Source of the DNA: UBA6115 sp040776985
Lineage (GTDB): Bacteria > Bacillota > Clostridia > Christensenellales > Aristaeellaceae
Length of the DNA: 64,000 bases
Reading direction: 5' to 3'
NCBI GenBank assembly: GCA_040776985.1
Contig: JAXGZL010000001.1
Coordinates: forward strand, 434,001-498,000
Made by a program: the position numbers and the translations under genes
Notes under the pieces: generated by a model
What the model was told of the DNA's origin: nothing
The model's database searches: none
The model's input: the letters and a program-made list of their open reading frames with translations, nothing else
Part shown: piece after piece, positions 43,362-52,357 of the stretch
Numbering within the stretch: the first letter of the stretch is position 1
Layout of the letters: each line of letters opens with the position of its first letter

Positions 43362-44579
43362 ATGAAAGAAATGCGCAGCAAAAGGGGCAGGGTGCAGGCC
43401 CTGGCGCTGACCCTTATTCTTATGATGACCCTGATGATCCCAGCCACGGCCAGCGTCGCTGACGTGGCAGAAGAACTGTACCAGCAGGCCCTTGCCCATT
43501 TTGACGGCACCAATGACATTCAGCAGGATTATGAAAAGGCTCTCCATCTGTTCCTGGTCTCGGGCGAAATGGGCAGCGTCAAAGCCCAGGAGTACCTTGG
43601 CTATATGTATCGAAATGGCATTGGGACACAGGCAGACGCCGCGTCCGCCCTCCAGTGGTATCAGGTAGCCGCAGAGCAAGGCTCCGCCTATGCCCAAGGT
43701 GCAGTGGGCGACCAATACCGCCTGGGACAAAGCGTGCCCGTGGACATGGCAGAAGCCGTCCGGTGGTATGAGATGTCCGCCGCCCAGGGGGATGCCTACG
43801 GGCAGTACCGCCTGGGCTGGCAGTATGCCAATGGTCAGGGGGCCGCTCTGGACTATGGGAAGGCCAAGGAGCTGTTTGAAAAATCCGCTGCCCAGGGCTA
43901 TGAGGGCGCCATGGCGGAACTGGGACAGATGTATCACATGGGCAATGGCGTCGCCCAGGATTATGAGAAAGCCCGGGACTGGTATGAGAAAGGCGCGGAA
44001 AAGGGCAGCGTCGGCGCCACGCACAAGCTGGGCATCCTCTACGAATATGGCCTGGGCGTAGCGCAGGACAACGCCAAAGCGCTCTCCTATTTTCACAAGG
44101 CAGCAGAAGCCGGCAACGAAATCTCCATGAACTTCATCGGCTGGCATTACAAAGAGGGCGCCGGCATGGACAAGGACCCTGCAGAATCCTTCGCCTGGTT
44201 CCAGAAATCAGCCGACCTGGGGAACAGCGAGGCCTTGGTCTACCTGGCAATGGCTTATGAAAAAGGAGAGGGCGTACCCCAGGATAGTGAGAAGGCGATG
44301 GCGCTGTATCAACAGGCTGGCACCGCCGGGGAGGAGGCGGGCAGCTATGGGGCTGGCCGCATGCATCAGGAGACAGCAGACTACCAGGAAGCCGTCAAAT
44401 GGTACCGAATGGCGGCAGAAAAGGGCCATGGCAACAGCCTGCGCCAGCTGGCCTACTTTGCCCTGTATGGCTCTGGCCAGGAGAAGGATGAGGCCCTTGC
44501 CAAAAGGCTGGCAGAGCAGGCCCTCAGCGCAGGCGCAGATGATATGGAGGAACTGGTCAGCCTTCTGGACATCAAATAA
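43362..44579 (+). CDS. Secreted Sel1-like repeat protein
   Basis: 405 residues: signal peptide (about 1-30, ending PATASV) followed by about nine Sel1-like repeats of 36 residues. They show the pattern A-x-Y-x-L-G-x-x-Y-x-x-G-x-G-V-x-x-D-x-x-K-A-x-x-W-Y-x-x-A-A-x-x-G (for instance AMAELGQMYHMGNGVAQDYEKARDWYEKGAEKG). Such alpha-solenoids bind proteins or peptides. Being exported, it probably works at the cell surface. AGGAGG precedes the ATG. A 7-bp palindrome lies upstream at 43272-43291. Confidence 0.88.
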   Translation: MKEMRSKRGRVQALALTLILMMTLMIPATASVADVAEELYQQALAHFDGTNDIQQDYEKALHLFLVSGEMGSVKAQEYLGYMYRNGIGTQADAASALQWYQVAAEQGSAYAQGAVGDQYRLGQSVPVDMAEAVRWYEMSAAQGDAYGQYRLGWQYANGQGAALDYGKAKELFEKSAAQGYEGAMAELGQMYHMGNGVAQDYEKARDWYEKGAEKGSVGATHKLGILYEYGLGVAQDNAKALSYFHKAAEAGNEISMNFIGWHYKEGAGMDKDPAESFAWFQKSADLGNSEALVYLAMAYEKGEGVPQDSEKAMALYQQAGTAGEEAGSYGAGRMHQETADYQEAVKWYRMAAEKGHGNSLRQLAYFALYGSGQEKDEALAKRLAEQALSAGADDMEELVSLLDIK

Positions 44580-44598
44580 AGGCACAAGGAGAAAAAGA

Positions 44599-45306
44599 AT
44601 GAACACTCACCCCTACCCCACCGACCAGGAGGCCAGGGCGCAGATTCTGGAAACCGGACGCCGGATGTATGCGCGGCAGTTTGTGGCCTCCAACGACGGC
44701 AACCTCTCCTGCCGGGTAGGACCAGACACGGTCTGGGCAACCCCCACTGGGGTGTCCAAGGGCTTTATGCAGGAGGACAGCCTGGTGATGCTGCGGCTGG
44801 ACGGGCAGGTACTCTCCCAGGGGGCCCTGCCCGCCTCCTCCGAGGTGAAGATGCACCTGGCCATCTACCGGCAAAACCCGGACATCGGGGCGGTGGTGCA
44901 CGCGCACCCTCCCCTGTCCACCGCCTACGCCATCGCGGGGAAGGCCTTGGACGCGGCTGTCTACCCGGAGGCGCTGGTGAACCTGGGGGTGGTCCCCTGC
45001 GTGCCCTATGCCAGGCCGGGCTCCAGGGAACTGCCGGAAGCGGTGGCCCCCTACAGCCTGAGCCATAACGCGGTGCTTTTGGCCAACCACGGCGCGGTCA
45101 CCTGGGGCAGAACCATGGAGGAAGCCTGGTTCCGCATGGAGGCGCTGGAGCAGTACGCGCTGATCCTGATGTATGTGGGGATGATCGGCGGCGCCCAGCC
45201 GCTGAGCCAATCCCAGGTGGCGGAGGTGCTGGCCATCCGGGAAAGCCTGGGCATCAAAACCGGCGGCGTCCCCACCGGGTTTGAAGAAGGGCAGGCCCCC
45301 TCATGA
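44599..45306 (+). CDS. Class II (zinc) aldolase, fuculose-phosphate aldolase family
   Basis: 235 residues from ATG at 44599 (AAGGAG upstream). NDGNLSCRV binds phosphate, VVHAHPP and LLANHGAVTWG supply the zinc histidines, and SSEVKMHLAIY carries the acidic residue. The family splits sugar phosphates into DHAP and an aldehyde. It is coupled by ATGA to mtnA. That pairing fits the Ald2-MtnA or DrdA-DrdI routes, which cleave methylthioribulose- or 5-deoxyribulose-phosphate. The kinase or phosphorylase that would complete the route is not in this window. Confidence 0.9.
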   Translation: MNTHPYPTDQEARAQILETGRRMYARQFVASNDGNLSCRVGPDTVWATPTGVSKGFMQEDSLVMLRLDGQVLSQGALPASSEVKMHLAIYRQNPDIGAVVHAHPPLSTAYAIAGKALDAAVYPEALVNLGVVPCVPYARPGSRELPEAVAPYSLSHNAVLLANHGAVTWGRTMEEAWFRMEALEQYALILMYVGMIGGAQPLSQSQVAEVLAIRESLGIKTGGVPTGFEEGQAPS

Positions 45307-46364
45307 GCCGGCTGCCGGATACCGTCGCCCTGGACGACAAAAACAGCGCGCTGGTGATCATTGACCAGACCCGGCTGCCCGGGGAACTCACCCTGATCCG
45401 CCTCACAACCCAGCCGGAAATCTGGGAGGCCATCCAGCAGCTGAAGGTGCGGGGCGCGCCCGCCATCGGGGTGGCCGGCGCCATGGGGCTCTACCTGGCG
45501 GCCAAGGCCCTGGACGGCCAGGACAAGGCTGTGTTCTTCCAGAAATTGAAGGCCGCCAAAGACTATCTGGCCACCTCCCGTCCCACGGCGGTCAACCTGT
45601 TCTGGGCGCTGGACCGGATGGAGCAAAAGGCGCTCTCCCACAGGGAGGAACCGGTGGAGGCCATCAAAGGGCGCCTGCTTGATGAGGCGCTGGCCATCCG
45701 GGACGAGGACATCGCCATCTGCCAGGGCATCGGCAGGCACGGGGCCGGCCTGATCAGGGATGGGGACGGCATCCTCACCCACTGCAATGCCGGGCACCTG
45801 GCGGCCGTGCGCCACGGCACGGCGCTGGCCCCCCTGTACTTCGCCCATGAACAGGACCTGCGGCTGAAGGTGTACGCGGATGAAACCCGCCCCCTTTTGC
45901 AGGGCGCCCGGCTGACCGCCTTTGAGCTTGCGGCTGCGGGCCTTGACGTGACCCTGCTGTGCGACAACATGGCGGCATCCCTGATGGCCCAGGGCCGGGT
46001 GCAGGCTGTCTTTGTGGGTTGCGACCGGGTGAGCGCCAACGGGGACGCCTGCAACAAAATCGGCACCCTGGGCCTTGCTATCCTGGCCCGTCACCATGGC
46101 ATCCCCTTCTATGTCTGCGCCCCCACCCCCACGGTGGACCTGAGCCTTGAACAGGGCAGCCAGATTCCCATCGAACAGCGCCGGGAAAGCGAGGTGACCT
46201 CGCTGTGGTACGCTGCCCCCATGGCCCCGGAGGGAATACAGGTATATAACCCCGCCTTTGACGTCACGCCCGCTGATCTGGTCACCGCCTTTGTCACCCA
46301 GCACGGGGTGCTCTACCCGCCCTTTGGGCCTGCGCTCCGGCAGGCGTGTATGAACGATCGGTGA
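45303..46364 (+). CDS. mtnA: S-methyl-5-thioribose-1-phosphate isomerase (MtnA/DrdI-like)
   Basis: 353 residues of the eIF2B-like MtnA family. KVRGAPAIGVAGAMG, the catalytic Cys in THCNAGHLA and the catalytic Asp in GCDRVSANGDACNKIGT (usually Gly-Ala-Asp-Arg) are present. It isomerises methylthioribose-1-phosphate, or in some bacteria 5-deoxyribose-1-phosphate, to the ketose form, the substrate for the aldolase encoded just upstream. Start overlaps the aldolase stop (ATGA). Confidence 0.9.
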   Translation: MSRLPDTVALDDKNSALVIIDQTRLPGELTLIRLTTQPEIWEAIQQLKVRGAPAIGVAGAMGLYLAAKALDGQDKAVFFQKLKAAKDYLATSRPTAVNLFWALDRMEQKALSHREEPVEAIKGRLLDEALAIRDEDIAICQGIGRHGAGLIRDGDGILTHCNAGHLAAVRHGTALAPLYFAHEQDLRLKVYADETRPLLQGARLTAFELAAAGLDVTLLCDNMAASLMAQGRVQAVFVGCDRVSANGDACNKIGTLGLAILARHHGIPFYVCAPTPTVDLSLEQGSQIPIEQRRESEVTSLWYAAPMAPEGIQVYNPAFDVTPADLVTAFVTQHGVLYPPFGPALRQACMNDR

Positions 46365-46475
46365 ATCTTTGCCAATATTTTACATGCCCTTTCGTTTATT
46401 CGGGAATTATTATGTTACAATTGTAATGCGCGGCACACAAACGCCGCTTCGATTCAAAGATGGGAGGAAACCTCG

Positions 46476-47999
46476 ATGATGAAAAAAATAACCAAACGCC
46501 TGGCCGCGCTGGTCACCGCGCTGGTGCTGCTGCTTGGCCTGGGCGCCACCGTGGCGGCCGAAGCGCCGGCAACCATGGCGAACCCCGCTGCCCTGAAGCT
46601 GCTGAACGCAGGCGGCGCCATCGGCTTTGAGGCCAGCATGAACCTGAACGTGGACGCCCTCAAGGGCATCCTGGGCATGGTCATGGGCGCCACGGATGAG
46701 CAGTCCATGAACAGCATCACCACCGTGATCTCAGCGCTCAACAAGCTGAAGTTGAAGGGCGTCTACACCCTGGACGCGGCCTCCGCCGTGGTGGGCACGG
46801 ACAAGGGCGAGCTGCTCAACTTCCAGACCCTTGTCAACCAGGACAGCAAGGAAAGCGCCGTCACCACCAACCTGCTGCCCGGCATCTCCCTGTCGCTTGA
46901 CCCGGCCATGGTGGCCGCGATACTGGCACAGCAGAACATGGCAAACGCCGAGGAGCTGAAGGAGGCCCTTATCCCTTACAGCGAGATTCTGCTGGGCTTT
47001 GTCAACGAACAGATGGGCCCCAAGCCGGAAAAATCCGCCGAGCCCATTGACATCCCCGGCGTGGGACAGTTCCACTACAAGGCGGCGTTTGACATCACCT
47101 CCCACGAAGTGCTGGGCCTGGTCGAAAAGCTGATGACCACCTTCAAGGCGGACAAAAAGCTCCAGGGCCTGCTGATGCAAAACGCCCAGGGCGAGCCCGG
47201 GGAGATGCAGAACGCAATCGAGCAGATGGAAAAAGACCTTGCCGAGCAGAAGACGTCCAAGGATGAGGTGGGCTTTGTCGGCACCGCCTACATGAACGAG
47301 CCAGGCGACGCCTACTACTTTGTGGTGAACACCGCAGAGGGCATCAAGAGTCCGGCGCATTTCACCCTCCTGCTGTCCGGCGCGAACGCCAAGTTTGACA
47401 GCGTGAAGTTCAAGCTGCTGACAAAGACCCCCGCCGAGGAAGAGACTGCCAGCGAAGAAGCCATTGACTGGGCAAAGGTGGAGGAGGAAATCACCACCGG
47501 CAAAAACTTCCAGAACGTGATGGTGCAGGTTGACAGCAGCATGAAGCCCCAGGGCGACCTGCTTGCCAGCACCTTTAACCTGAACATAATGGTAGGCGGC
47601 ATGAACATCAAACTGGAAGTGGAAGGCGACAACAAGCTGGACAAGGTGGACGCCAACACCAAAATGAGCGTGTACTTCAACGGCCCCCAGCCCCTGCTGA
47701 GCGTGAGTGCCAAGATGTTTGAAACCCAGGAGAAGCCCGTGGCCCCGGTGACGGAAGGCAACACCGTGATAACCCTGAAACAGGACAGCGCCCAGGGCGA
47801 GCTGCCTGAAAAGGACGAGAAGGCCCTGATGGAAAGCCTGCAGAAGGGCGTCCAGGTGGTCATGGAGAACCTGAACAAGGCGCTGCCGGAGGAAGGCCCC
47901 ACCCTGCTGGCCTTCTTCATGGGCGCCGCCGGCCTTGAACAGGGCCCCGAAACAGTTGAGACCGTTGAGGAGCTTGAGAAAGCCCCGGCCAACCCCTAA
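46476..47999 (+). CDS. Secreted protein of unknown function
   Basis: 507 residues starting ATGATG behind GGGAGG. Signal peptide to about residue 29 (LGATVAAEAPA). The mature part is acidic, rich in Lys, Glu, Met and Leu, with alternating beta and helical stretches and no cysteine, and ends in a Glu-rich tail (ETVETVEELEKAPANP). It resembles exported substrate-like or chaperone-like proteins of Clostridia in composition only; no family recognised. A palindrome TTACAATTGTAA is upstream at 46415-46426, and a strong terminator follows. Confidence 0.75.
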   Translation: MMKKITKRLAALVTALVLLLGLGATVAAEAPATMANPAALKLLNAGGAIGFEASMNLNVDALKGILGMVMGATDEQSMNSITTVISALNKLKLKGVYTLDAASAVVGTDKGELLNFQTLVNQDSKESAVTTNLLPGISLSLDPAMVAAILAQQNMANAEELKEALIPYSEILLGFVNEQMGPKPEKSAEPIDIPGVGQFHYKAAFDITSHEVLGLVEKLMTTFKADKKLQGLLMQNAQGEPGEMQNAIEQMEKDLAEQKTSKDEVGFVGTAYMNEPGDAYYFVVNTAEGIKSPAHFTLLLSGANAKFDSVKFKLLTKTPAEEETASEEAIDWAKVEEEITTGKNFQNVMVQVDSSMKPQGDLLASTFNLNIMVGGMNIKLEVEGDNKLDKVDANTKMSVYFNGPQPLLSVSAKMFETQEKPVAPVTEGNTVITLKQDSAQGELPEKDEKALMESLQKGVQVVMENLNKALPEEGPTLLAFFMGAAGLEQGPETVETVEELEKAPANP

Positions 48000-48018
48000 A
48001 ACCGTTGATACTTTCCCT

Positions 48019-48044
48019 GCCGCCCTTCCGGGCGGCTTTTTTTT
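48019..48044 (+). terminator. Intrinsic terminator
   Basis: Seven-bp stem GCCGCCC/GGGCGGC with TTCC loop, then eight Ts, directly after the secreted protein gene. Confidence 0.93.
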
Positions 48045-48060
48045 ATCCCGGCATCATCGT

Positions 48061-48090
48061 TTGACAGCGCTTTCGGGACGGCCCTATAAT
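48061..48090 (+). promoter_or_regulatory. Promoter of the UroD-family gene
   Basis: TTGACA (48061-48066), 18-base spacer, TATAAT (48085-48090): consensus hexamers, 37 bases before the ATG. Confidence 0.9.
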
Positions 48091-48127
48091 AGCCTCAGGA
48101 ACAAATATTTTAACAAGGAGAGGGACC

Positions 48128-49138
48128 ATGGGCGCATTCCAGCCTGATTTTGAACAGCTGCTGAAGGTGCTGCGCCGGGAGAAAACCAGCCGGCCGGTGC
48201 TGTTTGAACTGTATATGAACATGCCCCTGTACGAGCGGGTGAATGAGCGCAGGTTGCCGGGGGAGGACATCCTGACCCGGGCCAATTTCACCGTCGAGGC
48301 CTACCGGCGCATGGGCTATGACTATGCCACCGTCTATGGCTCAGACTTCCGCTTCACCCACGACCCCCATGCCAAGGAAACCCATTCCCTCAACGAGGGG
48401 GAAGGCCTGGTGGACGAGGCCAGCTTTGAGCGCTTCCAGTGGCCGGAGCCGGAGCATTTTGACAGCTCCTTCCTGGGCAAGGTGGAGCTGCCCGAGGGGA
48501 TGAAGCTGATGGTGATGGGGCCGGGCGGCATCCTGGAAATCCTCATCGCCCTCACTGGCTATGACAACCTCTGCCTGATGCTGTATGATGAGCCGGAGCT
48601 GGTGGGGCGCATTGTGGACGAAGTGGGCAAGCGCCTTGTGCGCTACTATGAGATTGCCCTTGCGTATGACACGGTGGGGCTGATCTCCTCCAACGATGAC
48701 TGGGGCTTCAATACCCAGACCTTCCTCTCCCCCGCCGACCTGCGCCAGTACATCTTCCCCTGGCATCAGAAAATCGTGGACATGGTGCACGGAAAGGGGC
48801 GCCCGGTCTTCCTGCACTCCTGCGGCAACCTGGACGCGGTGATGGAGGACATCATCGGGATGGGCTATGACGGCAAGCACTCCTTTGAGGACAAGATTCA
48901 GCCCATCGAGGAGGCCTATGAGGCCTGGCACAGCCGGATCGCGCTGCTGGGCGGGATTGACATGGACTTCATGTGCCAGCGCAGCGAGCAGGAGGTCTAT
49001 GACCGCACGCTCAGGATGCTGGAGCGCAGCATGGACCGGGGCGGCTGGGCGGTGGGCACCGGCAACAGCGTGCCGGAATACCTCCCCCCCAGGAACCTCT
49101 TTGCCCTGCAGCGGGCCGCCAGGGATTTTGCCGGCTGA
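48128..49138 (+). CDS. Uroporphyrinogen decarboxylase (URO-D) family protein, methyltransferase-like
   Basis: 336 residues of the UroD/MtaA/CmuA superfamily: GYDYATVYGSDFRF near the start, HGKGRPVFLHSCGNLDAVMEDIIGMGYDGKHSFED in the middle, and a C-terminal WAVGTGNSVPEYLPPRNL. The His-Ser-Cys-Gly motif is the zinc or corrinoid-methyl site of the methyltransferase branch rather than the heme branch. No corrinoid protein or heme genes are adjacent, so substrate and role are open. AAGGAGAGGG precedes the ATG. Confidence 0.85.
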   Translation: MGAFQPDFEQLLKVLRREKTSRPVLFELYMNMPLYERVNERRLPGEDILTRANFTVEAYRRMGYDYATVYGSDFRFTHDPHAKETHSLNEGEGLVDEASFERFQWPEPEHFDSSFLGKVELPEGMKLMVMGPGGILEILIALTGYDNLCLMLYDEPELVGRIVDEVGKRLVRYYEIALAYDTVGLISSNDDWGFNTQTFLSPADLRQYIFPWHQKIVDMVHGKGRPVFLHSCGNLDAVMEDIIGMGYDGKHSFEDKIQPIEEAYEAWHSRIALLGGIDMDFMCQRSEQEVYDRTLRMLERSMDRGGWAVGTGNSVPEYLPPRNLFALQRAARDFAG

Positions 49139-49160
49139 GGCCCATAAGAACAGTTTTTTA

Positions 49161-49186
49161 GGCCGGGAATTGATTCCCGGCCTTTT
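49161..49186. terminator. Intrinsic terminator
   Basis: Ten-bp perfect stem (49161-49170 with 49173-49182), followed by TTTT; the other strand has a run of Ts as well. Confidence 0.75.
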
Positions 49187-49261
49187 GCGTGGGTATCATC
49201 CCCTGACACGGATGAACAGGCACCACTCCCCATTGCACCACAACGCCGACAGGAGGTCATC

Positions 49262-50743
49262 ATGACCAGAAAGTGGATCCGGCTTCAGGCCCTGCTGCTG
49301 TCCCTGCTGCTTTTATTCCCCCTGACAGCGGCTGCGCAGGACAGCGCCTTTGAAACTGCGCTGGCGGGGGACAAGCTGTCCCTCTCCCCCCTATCACTTG
49401 ACATCACCGTATCAGCCGCTGACTACCAGGCGCAGGTGGCCGCCTACACCCAGGCGATGCACGCCCTGGACGATGAGGCCACCACCCAGGCGCTGGACGC
49501 CCTTTTCCTGGCGGGAGACCCGATGCGGCTGCCCCTGGACGATTTGTACCGGAAGGCTGACTTTCTTCAGCTTTCCACAAACGGAAAAGTCCTGCTGGCG
49601 GTGGTTGACCAACTGCCCTTCGCCTATGCCTTTGATACCAGCCGCTTCACCCTCCTCAGGCCCCATGAAATATCAGCGGACTATTATAAACTCTACCAAA
49701 AGATACTGTACGGCGGGCTGGAGGACACCGCCCTGAATTGGTCATGGGATGGGAGCTATGCCTTGTTCACCTTCCCACATTTCCTGATGCAGATGGGCTA
49801 TTTGGGCAGCAACCTGCTTTTGATGGATCTGAAAGAAGGAACGGTCCGCCCGCTGATCAGGGACCTGCCGGCGAACGCCCACATGAGGTCCATGGATTAC
49901 GCGGATGGCTTCCCCATCAAAGCCGCCTTTGACCCGGAAAAGCCCCAGATCCATGTGGAGATGTTCGCGGCGCAAACCCCGGAAGGAAAGGAGAACCGGC
50001 TGATCAGCCTGAACCTGGAGACAGGGGCCATGGAGGTCCTGGGGCGGACGGAGATGGGCAGCGCCACCATGGACGGCAAGCTGATGCACACCTCCCTGGG
50101 ACTGCTGCGCTCCTATGCTGCCATGCAGCGCTCAGGAGACTGGGGGCTGACCTTCCATAGGCTCAGGCAGGGTGAGGAACGGCTGCTGCGAAATCCGGAA
50201 GCCCCCTATGAAGGGAACCTCACCCGGCTGGACCTGTGGGATGTGAAGGGCAGCCGGATTCTGATGATGGCGCACAGCGACAGCCAGAAGAGCTTTCTCT
50301 CCCAGGTCCACCTGTTTGACATGAAGGCGCTTGACAGCAAGGCCTTTGCGCAGGGCCTGGCCATTGTGCCGGATGCCCCGCCCAGTGAGCGCCTCCTGCT
50401 TCTGGACATGAACGCCCTGTATGACAAGAACCTTAAAGCCTTGGTGCCCCCGCCCGAGCCTGTCATGCTGGTTCAAAACGCCGCCCTCTCCCTCAACGGG
50501 GAATACCTGCTGATGATGACAAAACAAAAGGAGGGTCCAAACCGGCTGTATCTGCACAGCTTCAAGACCGGCAACACCGGGGAGATTCAGACCGGTCAGG
50601 CGGGCCTGGACGAAAACGCCCAGTGGGGCGCCCCGATATTCCGCATCAAAACGCAGCAGGGCCTGCGCTGGCAGGCGGGGAACCGACTGATGGTCTCCCA
50701 GGACAATGCCTACCGCTTCTTCCAGCTGGATCCCGCGCCCTGA
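49262..50743 (+). CDS. Secreted protein of unknown function, propeller-like
   Basis: 493 residues. Signal peptide to about residue 25 (LTAAAQ). From about 100 onward there are repeated short beta units with Asp, Gly and Trp spacing (NWSWDGSYALFTFPHF, LDLWDVKGSRILMMAHSD, LHSFKTGNTGEIQTG), suggesting a beta-propeller similar in style to the N-terminal region of the large binding proteins at 9692 and 12880. No catalytic motif. AGGAGG precedes the ATG. Convergent with the flavodiiron gene, sharing a terminator. Confidence 0.75.
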   Translation: MTRKWIRLQALLLSLLLLFPLTAAAQDSAFETALAGDKLSLSPLSLDITVSAADYQAQVAAYTQAMHALDDEATTQALDALFLAGDPMRLPLDDLYRKADFLQLSTNGKVLLAVVDQLPFAYAFDTSRFTLLRPHEISADYYKLYQKILYGGLEDTALNWSWDGSYALFTFPHFLMQMGYLGSNLLLMDLKEGTVRPLIRDLPANAHMRSMDYADGFPIKAAFDPEKPQIHVEMFAAQTPEGKENRLISLNLETGAMEVLGRTEMGSATMDGKLMHTSLGLLRSYAAMQRSGDWGLTFHRLRQGEERLLRNPEAPYEGNLTRLDLWDVKGSRILMMAHSDSQKSFLSQVHLFDMKALDSKAFAQGLAIVPDAPPSERLLLLDMNALYDKNLKALVPPPEPVMLVQNAALSLNGEYLLMMTKQKEGPNRLYLHSFKTGNTGEIQTGQAGLDENAQWGAPIFRIKTQQGLRWQAGNRLMVSQDNAYRFFQLDPAP

Positions 50744-50756
50744 TATAGCCAACGAT

Positions 50757-50788
50757 CAAGCCCGCCAGACAGCTGTCTGACGGGCTTG
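50757..50788. terminator. Bidirectional terminator-like hairpin
   Basis: A 14-bp stem with one internal mismatch (50757-50771 with 50774-50788), two-base loop, followed by a T-rich stretch. Lies between two converging genes. Confidence 0.8.
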
Positions 50789-50803
50789 GCTTGTTGTTTG
50801 GTT

Positions 50804-52144
50804 TCAGGCCAGGTCTTTGGCGATCTCATCCGCCAGGGCGGTGAGGGCCTCGATGGCGGCCGCGTCCGGGGCGGACTTGATGGTAACCGTGCTGCCCAGG
50901 GTGGTGATGTCCTTCATCCCGGCCAGCACTTCGCCCAGTTTGGCGGCGGCGGTGGGCGCCCAGGTGCCGTTTTCCACCAGGGAGACCTTGCGCCCCTGGA
51001 TGCCGTGGAAGGCCAGGTCCTCCACCAGGTTCTTCATGGGGGTGAAGGCCTCCATGTTGTAGGTGGCGGCGGCCAGCACCAGGTGGCTGCAGCGGAAGGC
51101 CTCGGCCACCAGCTCTGACACATGGGTCTTGGAGGCGTCGTACACCGCCACGTTCCGGACCCCCTTTTCAGACAGCCGGCGGGCCAGAATTTCGGCCCCC
51201 TTCTTGGTGTTGCCATAGATGGAGCCATAGGCCACCATCACCGCGTTTTCCTCCGGGGTGTAGGTGGCCCACTTGACATACTTGTCAATGAACCAGCCCA
51301 GATCCTCCCGCCAGATGGGGCCATGGAGGGGGCAGATCATCTGGATGTCAATGGTGCCGGCTTTTTCCAGCACGGACATCACCTGGGGGCCGTACATGCC
51401 CACGATGTTGGTGTAATAGCGCCTGGCGTCCGGCAGCCACTCGGCCTTGAAGTTCACCTCGTCCGCGAACAGGTTGCCGTCCAGCGCGCCAAAGGAGCCA
51501 AAGGCATCGGCGGAAAAGAGGATCTTGTCGGTGGCGTCGTAGGTCATCATGGCTTCCGGCCAGTGCACCATGGGGGCCATCACAAAGACCAGCTGATGCT
51601 TGCCCGTGCTCAGGGAATCCAGGTCCCCCACCACATGGCTGCGGTCCTTGACGTCAATGCCGAAGAACTGCTGGATCATGGGAACGGTGGCCCGGCTGCA
51701 CACCAAGGTGGCTTCCGGATAGCGGGTCAGGATTTCGCCAACGCCGGCGGCGTGGTCCGGCTCCATATGGTTAACCACAAAATAGTCCAGCTTGCGGCCG
51801 CCCAGGGCCTCGTTCAGGTTGGTGAAAAATTCGCTGGCTGCCCCCTTGTCCACGGTGTCCAGCAGCACGGTCTTCTCGTCCAGCAGAAGGTAGCTGTTGT
51901 AGGACACGCCTCTGGGAATGGGGTAGATGTTCTCAAACAGGGCCATGCGGCGGTCATCCGCGCCCAGGTACACCAGATCCTCGGTCACCTTGCGCAGATT
52001 GGGCGCGCCGCCTGCATAGGCGGCCGCTTCCTTTGCCTTCTCCTCCGCCAGGGCGGCGGGGCCCAGGGTTCCCAGCGCCGCGGCGCCCGCAGTCGCCACC
52101 GCGGCGGATTTCAGAAACTGCCTCCGGGTCAACGCTTTATCCAT
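50804..52144 (-). CDS. Flavodiiron protein (FprA-type) with a Tat export signal
   Basis: 446 residues. The N-terminus is a twin-arginine signal: LTRRQFLKSAAVATAGAAALGTLGPAALA (residues 5-33), with cleavage expected after Ala33. The remainder is a complete A-type flavoprotein. The metallo-beta-lactamase-like domain has diiron ligands His126, Glu128, Asp130, His194, Asp213 and His274. It is followed by a flavodoxin domain with FMN loop YGSIYGNT (306-313). These enzymes reduce O2 or NO to harmless products and are normally cytoplasmic; Tat export of the folded, cofactor-loaded enzyme would place it outside the membrane. GAGGAGG precedes the ATG. Confidence 0.93.
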   Translation of the reverse strand: MDKALTRRQFLKSAAVATAGAAALGTLGPAALAEEKAKEAAAYAGGAPNLRKVTEDLVYLGADDRRMALFENIYPIPRGVSYNSYLLLDEKTVLLDTVDKGAASEFFTNLNEALGGRKLDYFVVNHMEPDHAAGVGEILTRYPEATLVCSRATVPMIQQFFGIDVKDRSHVVGDLDSLSTGKHQLVFVMAPMVHWPEAMMTYDATDKILFSADAFGSFGALDGNLFADEVNFKAEWLPDARRYYTNIVGMYGPQVMSVLEKAGTIDIQMICPLHGPIWREDLGWFIDKYVKWATYTPEENAVMVAYGSIYGNTKKGAEILARRLSEKGVRNVAVYDASKTHVSELVAEAFRCSHLVLAAATYNMEAFTPMKNLVEDLAFHGIQGRKVSLVENGTWAPTAAAKLGEVLAGMKDITTLGSTVTIKSAPDAAAIEALTALADEIAKDLA

Positions 52145-52180
52145 TTTATCCTCCTCTTTATTTAGATATTATCCTGATGT

Positions 52181-52209
52181 AGTATAACACAGAAAAGAGC
52201 GTTCGCCAA
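52181..52209 (-). promoter_or_regulatory. Promoter of the flavodiiron gene
   Basis: TTGGCG (52209-52204), 17-base spacer, TATACT (52186-52181), 37 bases ahead of the ATG at 52144 and divergent from the rhamnose operon promoter. Confidence 0.65.
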
Positions 52210-52271
52210 GTGTTTTTTCGATGCCTCTCTCAATCTGACAAGAGGCTGATTCCGCCCCGGGCGCCTGAAAA

Positions 52272-52300
52272 TTGCGGATCACCACCGCTCGTGCTATGAT
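52272..52300 (+). promoter_or_regulatory. Promoter of the rhamnose operon
   Basis: TTGCGG (52272-52277), 17-base spacer, TATGAT with extended -10 TGC (52295-52300). No clear cre or regulator site was found in the gap, and no regulator gene is in the window. Confidence 0.7.
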
Positions 52301-52357
52301 AGACGGGTATATTTCACTTACACATATGCTTTGGCAGATACAAAAAAGGAGCAGCGC

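Noticed and set aside
46415..46426. TTACAATTGTAA palindrome as a specific operator
   Set aside because: It is short, AT-rich and overlaps a plausible -10; no known regulator consensus fits well enough to claim a site.
48128..49138. Calling the UroD-family gene hemE
   Set aside because: The His-Ser-Cys-Gly motif and absence of heme genes point to the methyltransferase branch rather than uroporphyrinogen decarboxylase itself.
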